Shown: positions 1-5,522 of the stretch, piece by piece
How the letters are laid out: the number at the start of each line of letters is the position of its first letter
Position numbering within the stretch: position 1 is the first letter of the stretch
Source: Clostridia bacterium
GTDB taxonomy: Bacteria; Bacillota; Clostridia; Oscillospirales; Acutalibacteraceae
DNA: 5,522 nucleotides
Direction of reading: 5' to 3'
Assembly (NCBI GenBank): GCA_024689165.1
Contig: JAILDS010000166.1
Location: forward strand, 1 to 5,522
Made by a program: the position numbers and the translations under genes
Notes under the pieces: model-generated
Told to the model about the DNA's origin: nothing
Database searches by the model: none
Seen by the model: only the letters and a program-made list of their open reading frames with translations

Positions 1-6
1 ATATAT

Positions 7-12
7 GGAGGT
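7..12 (+). promoter_or_regulatory. Shine-Dalgarno site of the metallophosphoesterase gene
   Basis: GGAGGT lies 6 bases before the ATG at 19, which is close to ideal and fixes that start. The reading frame of the gene is open back to the window edge, so the site and the signal-like N-terminus are what decide the start. A TGA at 20-22 overlaps the start as ATGA. It could be the stop of an upstream gene in another frame, but too little sequence is present to tell. No promoter is visible in the 18 bases available. Confidence 0.85.
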
Positions 13-18
13 AATTAT

Positions 19-993
19 ATGAAATCCGTTATTCTTCGCGTAACCGCAGCTCTTCTGACGATGCTCATGCTGCTTTTCGCCGGCAAAGGCCCCGGTAAAG
101 AGTATGACGTGGACGATCCCGAAAACTGCGCTCTCAACTTCTCGGTACTGTCGGACTCTCACATAGAGGGGAACAATTTCAACCGGTACAAGGTCTTCGT
201 CGGCTCTCTGAGGGACCTTGAGAACAAAAAGACCCCCAACGACGCCGTCGTCTTCCTCGGCGACAACACGATGAACTGCCAGAACATCGAAAACATGCTG
301 TTCCACGGCGCCGCTTCCGCCATCCTCGGCGACGAGGCAGTGTTCTCCGTCGTCGGCAACCACGATATCGGCAACGCCGACGGCGACGGCAACCACGAGA
401 AGCTGCAGAACCGCTGGTACGATTATACCGAGTCTTTCTTCGGAAGGGATCTCGACAAGCCCTATTATTACGACGTCGTCAACGGCTTCTATTTCATCGT
501 GCTGGGCATGGAGAAGCAGTTCGTCCATGAAATGTATATGTCCGACGAACAGTATTCCTGGCTCGAGGGCGTTCTTGCCGAGGCAGCCGAAAGCGGCAAG
601 CCGGCGTTCGTTTTCTCGCACTATCCCGCCGATTACATGATAGATGAGGACGGTGAAGAAACGGACAGGCTCATAAACATCCTCGCCGCTTACAACGAGG
701 AGCACGACGTCTTCTATTTCTGCGGCCATACGCATATGCCGCTGTTCCTGTTCTGGTCCTTCCATGACGATGAAGGCTTCCCGGAGATCTATCTGCCGAG
801 GCTCACCGACCTCAGCGGCGAAAATGACAACGAGATATTCTCTCGCTCCGGCATCGGCGTCGAGGTCGAGGTCTACGACGGCAGCGTCTACGTCCGCGGC
901 AGGAACTTCTACGCCGGCGAATGGCTCGTTGACGATGAAGACACCGGCGAAATGTGCGAAATGACGTACGCGCTCAAGAATCCGATAGGGTAA
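19..993 (+). CDS. Exported calcineurin-like metallophosphoesterase
   Basis: This 324-residue protein carries the full metal-binding signature of the calcineurin-like phosphoesterase superfamily, in order: D46-S-H48, G81-D82-N83, G113-N-H-D116, H201 (SHYP) and G236-H-T-H239. Such enzymes use a two-metal centre to hydrolyse phosphomonoesters or phosphodiesters; the substrate cannot be read from the sequence. Residues 1-21 have a basic start (K2, R7) and a hydrophobic core (about 8-21), so the protein is probably exported or membrane-anchored. No lipobox cysteine is present and the cleavage site is unclear. The region after residue 278 is beta-rich and probably completes the fold. The mature protein is strongly acidic. 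The gene starts behind a strong Shine-Dalgarno site and ends 4 bases before rarA, so the two are probably cotranscribed. The superfamily call is secure. A cyclic-nucleotide phosphodiesterase (CpdA-like) or a cell-envelope phosphatase are both possible. Confidence 0.92.
   Translation: MKSVILRVTAALLTMLMLLFAGKGPGKEYDVDDPENCALNFSVLSDSHIEGNNFNRYKVFVGSLRDLENKKTPNDAVVFLGDNTMNCQNIENMLFHGAASAILGDEAVFSVVGNHDIGNADGDGNHEKLQNRWYDYTESFFGRDLDKPYYYDVVNGFYFIVLGMEKQFVHEMYMSDEQYSWLEGVLAEAAESGKPAFVFSHYPADYMIDEDGEETDRLINILAAYNEEHDVFYFCGHTHMPLFLFWSFHDDEGFPEIYLPRLTDLSGENDNEIFSRSGIGVEVEVYDGSVYVRGRNFYAGEWLVDDEDTGEMCEMTYALKNPIG
987..990 (+). promoter_or_regulatory. Weak Shine-Dalgarno site of rarA inside the upstream gene
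   Basis: AGGG ends 7 bases before the rarA ATG at 998 and lies in the last codons of the metallophosphoesterase gene. It is weaker than the GGAGG sites of the other genes here. With only 4 bases between stop and start, translational coupling to the upstream gene is likely. An in-frame TAG at 986-988 rules out any earlier rarA start. Confidence 0.55.
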
Positions 994-997
994 AAAC

Positions 998-2266
998 ATG
1001 GCACAGCCTCTTGCCGCGAGGATGCGTCCCGAAAGCTTCGACGACATGGTCGGTCAGAAGCGGCTTTTCGCGCCGGGCGCTCCTCTGCGGTCTGTGATAG
1101 AGTCCGGAACCAACGTCAGTATGGTATTCTACGGACCTTCCGGCACAGGCAAAACGACCGCCGCAAGGATCATTGCACGGCGGTCTTCTTTGCGTTTTGA
1201 AAAGCTCAACGGCACGACCGCATCCACCGCCGATATCCGCGCCGTTATTGACGCGACCGGGCAGATCGGTTCTGAAAAGGGCGTGCTGCTTTACCTGGAC
1301 GAAATACAGTATTTCAACAAAAAACAGCAGCAGACGCTGCTTGAATTTATCGAAAACGGCTCTATTACGCTCATCGCCTCCACTACGGAGAACCCGTATT
1401 TTTCCGTCTACGGCGCCGTTCTGAGCCGCTGCGCGGTTTTTGAGTTCAAGCCGCTGTCAGACAACGACCTGAAAACGGCCGTAAACAGGGCGTTCGACTT
1501 TCTGAGGAAAGAAAACTCAGAGGACTTCGCGGTCGAGCCCGCAGCAGTTTCCGTGATCGCTTCCGCCGCCGCAGGCGACTGCCGCAAGGCCGTCAACCTC
1601 GCGGAGGCCTGCTTCTTCGCCATGCCTGTCAACGCCGACGGCAAAACAAGGACCGTCACCGCCGCGATCGCAGGTGATCTGTGCTCCTCTCCGTCCGGCG
1701 CGTTCGACAGGGGCGGCGACTCGTACTACGACCTTCTCAGCGCCTTCCAGAAATCCATGCGCGGCTCGGACCCTGACGCCGCGGTGTTCTATCTCGCGCG
1801 GATCCTTGAATCCGGTGACCTTATATCGGCCTGCCGCAGGCTCATGGTCTGCGCCTGCGAGGACGTCGGGCTCGCCTACCCCATGATAATCCCGATAGTC
1901 AAAAGCGCAGTCGACGCGGCCATGCAGGTCGGGCTTCCGGAGGCGCGGATCCCCCTCGCCGACGCGGCGGTGCTGGTCGCGACAAGCCCGAAGTCAAATA
2001 CCGCGTACAAGGCTTATGAGGCAGCGGCCGCGGATATCGCCGCCGGCAGGATCGGCTCGATCCCGAGACAGCTCCAGAACAGGCACCTCGACGGGGCGGA
2101 AAGTGAAACGCGCGGGCAGAATTACCTCTACCCGCACGACTACCCCAACCGCTGGGTCAGGCAGCGCTACCTTCCGACCGAGCTCGGGAACAAAAAATAC
2201 TATGTTCCCGGCGACAACAAAATGGAGCGCGCCGCCGAGGAATACTGGAAGAATATCAAAAAGTGA
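998..2266 (+). CDS. rarA: Replication-associated recombination protein A (RarA/MgsA), AAA+ ATPase
   Basis: RarA (MgsA; Mgs1/WRNIP1 in eukaryotes) is a cytoplasmic AAA+ ATPase related to clamp-loader subunits. It acts at stalled replication forks and on single-stranded DNA ends. The 422-residue product is near full family length. It opens with the typical PLAARMRPESFDDMVGQ-like segment (4-20). Walker A is GPSGTGKTT (46-54), Walker B LLYLDE (97-102) and sensor 1 STTENP (128-133). R144 in the SRC motif is the probable arginine finger and R196 (GDCRKA) the probable sensor 2 residue. The C-terminal oligomerisation region includes CACEDVGLAYP (285-295) and YPHDYPNRW (378-386), both diagnostic of RarA. 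The DEIQYFNKKQQQ segment after Walker B replaces the DEVHRFNK form of E. coli; I recall this as the usual clostridial variant. All catalytic motifs are intact. The gene follows the phosphoesterase gene by 4 bases, and its stop overlaps the convergent toroid-protein gene. Confidence 0.96.
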   Translation: MAQPLAARMRPESFDDMVGQKRLFAPGAPLRSVIESGTNVSMVFYGPSGTGKTTAARIIARRSSLRFEKLNGTTASTADIRAVIDATGQIGSEKGVLLYLDEIQYFNKKQQQTLLEFIENGSITLIASTTENPYFSVYGAVLSRCAVFEFKPLSDNDLKTAVNRAFDFLRKENSEDFAVEPAAVSVIASAAAGDCRKAVNLAEACFFAMPVNADGKTRTVTAAIAGDLCSSPSGAFDRGGDSYYDLLSAFQKSMRGSDPDAAVFYLARILESGDLISACRRLMVCACEDVGLAYPMIIPIVKSAVDAAMQVGLPEARIPLADAAVLVATSPKSNTAYKAYEAAAADIAAGRIGSIPRQLQNRHLDGAESETRGQNYLYPHDYPNRWVRQRYLPTELGNKKYYVPGDNKMERAAEEYWKNIKK

Positions 2267-3293
2267 GCGCCGCGATCATACGGATGATCAGACGGTACAG
2301 CCTGCCGCAGGCGCGAAGGAACGACGCGTCCGACTCCGTCCCGTTGAGGATATCCTCTGTCGGGGCTCCGTAGGGCTCAAAAAACCTGCCCTCGCCCGTT
2401 TCAAGCATGCGGTAGGCGCACAGTGCGTAAAAAGCCTGCGCCGAAGCGTTCTGATCCGTCCCGCCGCCCGCAGTATGGCAGAACAGGCCCGTCCCGTCGG
2501 AGTACGCCGCAATGGCGGAAACGACGGTGTTTTTGTTTTTGATGAAGCGGGCGTCCTTCAGGGCGTCGATGCCGAGGCTCGACAGGGCCATAAGGACCTG
2601 AGCGGTCGACTCGCAGTTCGCCGCGCCCATGGAAGAAAAACTGCCGTCCGCGTTCTGACGCGCGCTGAGCATTCCCAGAGTGGTATCGACCGCCGATTTC
2701 ACGCCGGCGTCAAGCCCCGCGTAGGGCGAAAGAGCCGTCAGAGCCATGGACGTCACGTCGACGTCTGCCCCTGAGCCGAAAAGAGCCCAGCCGCCGGTCG
2801 GCAGAGCCGCGCCGAGGATATCGGATACGATCTGCCGCCTGTCAACACCGGTCGCCAGACAGGAATCCGCGAGGATCAGGGCCCAGATATTGCTCATAAC
2901 GCCGAGCTGTCCGGCGGTCTCGTTCACGACGGCAGCCGTACCGGACGGGTCGCCGGCGTAGACCTGAGCAAGGGCTACCCTTTGCCGGTACACCGCGTTT
3001 TCGGAGCTTGCGTCGAAGCTCCCGAGAGCGGACGCGTATCCGGGACAGACGATACCGGGGCGCAGGGATCTGAGGGTAATGAAGAACCAGTCCGTGGGGG
3101 TCGTGCCCGCGTCGGCGCTTATCGAACCGAGATAAGCCTCAACAGCGGCGTTGTCGGACCCGCCGCACAGGGCGGAAACGAAATCGGACAGCAGCCTGTC
3201 GGCGTCCGTCGGGGCCGCCGCGGACGAGACGGGAGCGAATACCGGAGCAAGCAGGAGCACAAAAGCCAGCGCTGCCGAAATGATACGTTTCAT
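2256..3293 (-). CDS. Secreted protein with squalene-cyclase/prenyltransferase-type alpha/alpha-toroid repeats
   Basis: The 345-residue product starts with a clear signal peptide: K2-R3, a hydrophobic core at 4-20, and a likely cleavage near SSAAA (23-27). Three repeats of the toroid fold are visible. Repeat 1 is GGWALFGSGADVDVTSMALTAL (about 167-188), given here by its key residues G168, W169, D177, D179 and T181. Repeat 2 is Q213-NADG-S-F219 with E228-S-T. Repeat 3 is G267-G269-F271 with A283-S-A-Q286. The segment RFIKNKN (249-255) between repeats 2 and 3 matches what I recall of surface 'prenyltransferase/squalene oxidase repeat' proteins of gut Clostridia. Related toroids include cobalamin carriers, complement-like proteins and terpene cyclases, and no ligand is evident here. 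No lipobox, sortase motif or DUF4430-like tail is seen, so it is probably released. The last dozen residues (LIIRMIAALTF) run into the rarA end. It lies 12 bases after the topoisomerase gene and is probably cotranscribed with it. Fold call good; function unknown. Confidence 0.85.
   Translation of the reverse strand: MKRIISAALAFVLLLAPVFAPVSSAAAPTDADRLLSDFVSALCGGSDNAAVEAYLGSISADAGTTPTDWFFITLRSLRPGIVCPGYASALGSFDASSENAVYRQRVALAQVYAGDPSGTAAVVNETAGQLGVMSNIWALILADSCLATGVDRRQIVSDILGAALPTGGWALFGSGADVDVTSMALTALSPYAGLDAGVKSAVDTTLGMLSARQNADGSFSSMGAANCESTAQVLMALSSLGIDALKDARFIKNKNTVVSAIAAYSDGTGLFCHTAGGGTDQNASAQAFYALCAYRMLETGEGRFFEPYGAPTEDILNGTESDASFLRACGRLYRLIIRMIAALTF
2494..2540 (+). terminator. Candidate rho-independent terminator for the rarA transcript, antisense to the toroid gene
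   Basis: CCGTCG (2494-2499) pairs perfectly with CGACGG (2522-2527). Inside it, CCGC (2507-2510) pairs with GCGG (2515-2518) around an AATG loop, leaving a 7x3 internal loop. The stem is followed on the plus strand by TGTTTTTGTTTTT (2528-2540). It sits about 230 bases past the rarA stop, where no other plus-strand terminator is seen. The T-rich run is also the antisense of the K252-N-K-N255 codons, a conserved part of the toroid protein, so coding constraint alone could explain it. The internal loop also weakens the hairpin. Confidence 0.3.
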
Positions 3294-3299
3294 TCGCTG

Positions 3300-3305
3300 C
3301 CTCCC
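3300..3305 (-). promoter_or_regulatory. Shine-Dalgarno site of the toroid-protein gene
   Basis: On the minus strand GGGAGG lies 6 bases before the ATG at 3293 and directly after the TAA stop (3306-3308) of the topoisomerase gene. It supports this start, and it shows that the 12-base gap holds only a ribosome binding site with no room for a promoter or terminator. Confidence 0.85.
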
Positions 3306-5522
3306 TTAAAACGAAAGCTGTTCCGGAGCGTCGGAGCCCGCGAGGACGCTGCCCGCCGCGGGTATGGCGCGGCAGCGGTAGCGCTTCGGGTCGGCGAACA
3401 GCCCGTCGGCCATTTCCCTGACGCCGGTGACAGTCGCGTTGCGTCTGAGGGTCATCACGTTCACTCCGGCGGTGTTCTTTGTGGTCTTCACCGCGAGGAA
3501 GCCTGTGTTGAAGATCAGGTGCCTGCCGTTCGAGGAATCGAGCACGAACTCCTTTTCCTCGGTCACAACGTGGACGGCGACGAGCGGCGACGCGGTCGAA
3601 ACGGCGTTCACAAGCTTTTTCCTGCGGTTCTTTGTGGCGTACTGGGCAAGCTCGACGCGCGCGACCTTTCCGTTGGCGAAGAAGAACAGGACGCTGCCCT
3701 TGAAATCCATGGTCACCGCCATGAACAGGACCTTTTCGCCCTCGTCGAATTCGAGAGCCGCCGGGACGTAATCGCCGAACGCGGACGCCTTGCTGTCCTT
3801 GAAATCGTCCGCCTTCGCTTTATAGCAGTTCCCCATATCGGTGAAGAACAGCAGCTCTGCGGCGTTGTCGGACTCGACCGTCATGACGATCTCGTCGCCC
3901 TCCTTGAGAGTCTGTTTCGATGCAAGGCGGAGCGACTGCGGCGTTATCTTCTTGAAGTAACCTTCTTTTGTGAAGAAAAGGCTGACCGGGTAGCTCGGCG
4001 TCTGCGGCGCCGCGTCCTCGGACTCTGCTTCCGCGGCGTCGTAGATAATGGCGCTGCGTCTGTCCTGCCCGTACTTGTCCGCGACCTCTCTGAGCTCGGA
4101 AATGATGAGCTGAGAGATCTTTTTTGAGCTGCCGAGAAGCTCCTCGAGCCCGGCGATCTCATTTTTGAGGTTCTCGATATCTGCGGTGCGCTTGAGAATA
4201 TACTCCCTGTTGAGGTGACGCAGGCGTATCTCAGCGACGAACTCCGCCTGGATCTTATCTATGCCGAAGCCAAGCATAAGGTTCGGCACGACCTCCGCCT
4301 CCTGCTCGGTCTCGCGGATTATCTTTATCGCCTTGTCGATGTCAAGCAGTATCTTTTCGAGGCCCTCGAGCAGGTGCAGCCTGTCCCGGGCGGCGGAAAG
4401 CTTGAAATAAGTCCTGCGCTTGACGCATTCACGGCGGAAGCCGACCCATTCGTCCAGGATGTCTCGCACGCCCATCACCATCGGAGTGCCGCCGACGAGT
4501 ATGTTGAAGTTGCAGGGGAAGGATTCCTCAAGCGGCGTCCTTTTGAACAGCGTCAGCATCAGCTTTTCCGGATCGACGCCGCGCTTGAGGTCGATCGTGA
4601 TCTTCAGGCCGCTCTTGTCCGTCTCGTCCCTGACGTCGGACACGTCCCTGAGCTTGCCCGCTTTTGCAAGGTCGATGATCTTGTCGATTATCTGCTCAGA
4701 GGTGGTCGTCGGCGGTATCTGAGTGACGTCGATGCAGTTCGCGCTCTTGTCATATTTCCAGACGGAGCGGACGCGAACGCCGCCGCGCCCCGTGCGGTAT
4801 ATCTCGTCAAGGGCGTTCCTGTCGAACACTATAGCGCCGCCGCCCGGAAAATCCGGCGCGGGCATATAATCCAGCGGGTCGAAGCCCGGGTCTTTTATGA
4901 AGGCCTCCGTCGCGGCGCAGACCTCGCGGAGGTTGAAGGAACAGATGTTCGACGCCATACCCACGGCGATGCCGGAATTCGCATTGACCAGCACGGACGG
5001 AAAAGTCACCGGGAACAGCGTCGGCTCCGTGGTCGTCGAGTCGTAATTGTCGACCATGTCGACGGTGTCCATGTCGATATCGGAAAAAAGCTCGCGGGCA
5101 ATGGGCGCAAGCTTCGCCTCGGTATACCTTGAGGCGGCGTACTGCATGTTTTTCGAATACGCCTTGCCGAAGTTGCCCTTTGAATCTACGTACGGGTGCA
5201 GCAGCGCCTCGTTGCCGGCAGTAAGACGGACCATGGTCTCATAGATCGCCTGGTCGCCGTGCGGGTTGAGCTTCATCGTCGAGCCGACGATGTTCGCGCT
5301 CTTCGTGCGGGGATTGTTCAGAAGCCCCATTTTGTACATGGTGTAAAGAAGCTTCCTGTGCGAGGGCTTGAAGCCGTCGATCTCCGGGATAGCGCGCGAG
5401 AGGATGACGCTCATGGCGTAGGGCATGTAGTTGACCGTAAGGGTCTCGGTCATCTCCTGCTCGGTTATCTCGCCCGCCCCGGCGATATGCGCCTGCTCGG
5501 GCAGTTCCTCGCGTCTGGGCTC
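3306..5522 (-). CDS. parC: Type IIA DNA topoisomerase subunit A, ParC-type, 5' end outside the window
   Basis: This is the DNA-cleaving subunit of a type IIA topoisomerase, acting as A2B2 with an ATPase B subunit (ParE type) that is not in the window. The frame is open to the right edge: 738 residues are present and the start is missing. Numbering from the internal Met at 5453 (add 23 for the window's first codon), NYMPYAMSV (8-16) opens the winged-helix domain, PHGD is at 64-67, and the catalytic tyrosine is Y110 with R109 in AASRYTE. GIAVGMAS (161-168) is in the tower region. A long coiled coil runs through about 350-470, followed by an acidic linker (472-483) and a C-terminal beta-pinwheel (about 488-680). 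Where gyrase has its QRRGGKG-like GyrA box, this protein has RLASKQTLKEGDE (509-521), which argues for topoisomerase IV rather than gyrase. This matches a clostridial ParC-like group I recall. The symbol is less sure than the family. The toroid-protein gene follows after 12 bases. Confidence 0.94.
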   Translation of the reverse strand, partial: EPRREELPEQAHIAGAGEITEQEMTETLTVNYMPYAMSVILSRAIPEIDGFKPSHRKLLYTMYKMGLLNNPRTKSANIVGSTMKLNPHGDQAIYETMVRLTAGNEALLHPYVDSKGNFGKAYSKNMQYAASRYTEAKLAPIARELFSDIDMDTVDMVDNYDSTTTEPTLFPVTFPSVLVNANSGIAVGMASNICSFNLREVCAATEAFIKDPGFDPLDYMPAPDFPGGGAIVFDRNALDEIYRTGRGGVRVRSVWKYDKSANCIDVTQIPPTTTSEQIIDKIIDLAKAGKLRDVSDVRDETDKSGLKITIDLKRGVDPEKLMLTLFKRTPLEESFPCNFNILVGGTPMVMGVRDILDEWVGFRRECVKRRTYFKLSAARDRLHLLEGLEKILLDIDKAIKIIRETEQEAEVVPNLMLGFGIDKIQAEFVAEIRLRHLNREYILKRTADIENLKNEIAGLEELLGSSKKISQLIISELREVADKYGQDRRSAIIYDAAEAESEDAAPQTPSYPVSLFFTKEGYFKKITPQSLRLASKQTLKEGDEIVMTVESDNAAELLFFTDMGNCYKAKADDFKDSKASAFGDYVPAALEFDEGEKVLFMAVTMDFKGSVLFFFANGKVARVELAQYATKNRRKKLVNAVSTASPLVAVHVVTEEKEFVLDSSNGRHLIFNTGFLAVKTTKNTAGVNVMTLRRNATVTGVREMADGLFADPKRYRCRAIPAAGSVLAGSDAPEQLSF

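Noticed and set aside
1..22. Possible tail of an upstream gene ending at TGA 20-22 (frame reading YMEVII then stop)
   Set aside because: Only six codons are visible and they contain the Shine-Dalgarno site. Another frame also stops at 12-14, so the sequence cannot show which, if either, is real.
2185..2210. Perfect 8-bp inverted repeat CGGGAACA / TGTTCCCG with a 10-base A-rich loop near the rarA 3' end
   Set aside because: No T-run follows on either strand, and about one such repeat is expected by chance in a window this size. It encodes the conserved NKKYYVPG part of RarA.
2258..2314. Possible minus-strand terminator: GCGCC/GGCGC outer stem enclosing GATCAT/ATGATC, then TCAC and TTTTT (read on the minus strand)
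   Set aside because: The outer stem is only 5 bp and is interrupted by a 20-base unpaired stretch. The inner hairpin is AT-rich, and the T-run is short and offset from the stem. It is too weak to annotate, although a terminator for this transcript is expected somewhere nearby.
2016..2774. Plus-strand open frame of 252 codons crossing the rarA end
   Set aside because: The first part is rarA read in another frame (Arg/Ser/Thr-rich) and the rest is antisense to the toroid gene. It is not a credible protein.
2982..4127. Long plus-strand open frame of 381 codons antisense to the toroid and topoisomerase genes
   Set aside because: It is the shadow of high-GC coding sequence on the other strand. 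The translation is rich in Arg, Gly, Val and Glu with no recognisable domain, it spans two well-supported genes, and it has no ribosome site tied to a start.
4844..4856. Small hairpin CCGGA-AAA-TCCGG within the topoisomerase gene
   Set aside because: It has a five-base stem in coding sequence (PDFPGG codons) with no T-run or nearby gene boundary, consistent with chance.
4215..5132. Plus-strand open frame of 305 codons antisense to the topoisomerase gene
   Set aside because: It lies fully within the conserved catalytic region of the topoisomerase on the opposite strand, and its translation shows no family motif.

Overview
The window is almost entirely coding: four genes in two convergent pairs, with at most 12 bases between any two. 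The likely source is a high-GC member of the Clostridia (Bacillota), perhaps an uncultured gut relative of the Oscillospirales. This rests on strong GGAGG-type Shine-Dalgarno sites, on the clostridial flavour of the RarA and topoisomerase proteins, and on an exported alpha/alpha-toroid protein of a type I associate with gut Clostridia. It is a judgement from remembered family sequences, not from a search.

Left half, plus strand: an exported or membrane-anchored calcineurin-like metallophosphoesterase (19-993) is followed after 4 bases by rarA (998-2266), an AAA+ ATPase of replication-fork maintenance. The spacing implies one transcript. A possible rho-independent terminator for this transcript lies at 2494-2540, inside and antisense to the next gene.

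Right half, minus strand: a type IIA topoisomerase A subunit of the ParC type (3306-5522) enters from the right edge, and its true start lies outside the window. It is followed after 12 bases by a secreted protein with three squalene-cyclase-like toroid repeats (2256-3293). The two transcription units meet tail to tail, and their stop codons overlap by 11 bases (2256-2266).

Each pair joins a DNA-maintenance enzyme (RarA, topoisomerase subunit) to an exported protein. The sequence shows no functional link within the pairs, and shared transcription is the safest reading. I see no RNA genes, CRISPR arrays, mobile elements or long repeats, and no evidence for a new defence or genetic system. The points worth checking are the truncated topoisomerase start, its Gln at the quinolone-contact Ser position, the terminator embedded in coding sequence, and the uncharacterised toroid protein.
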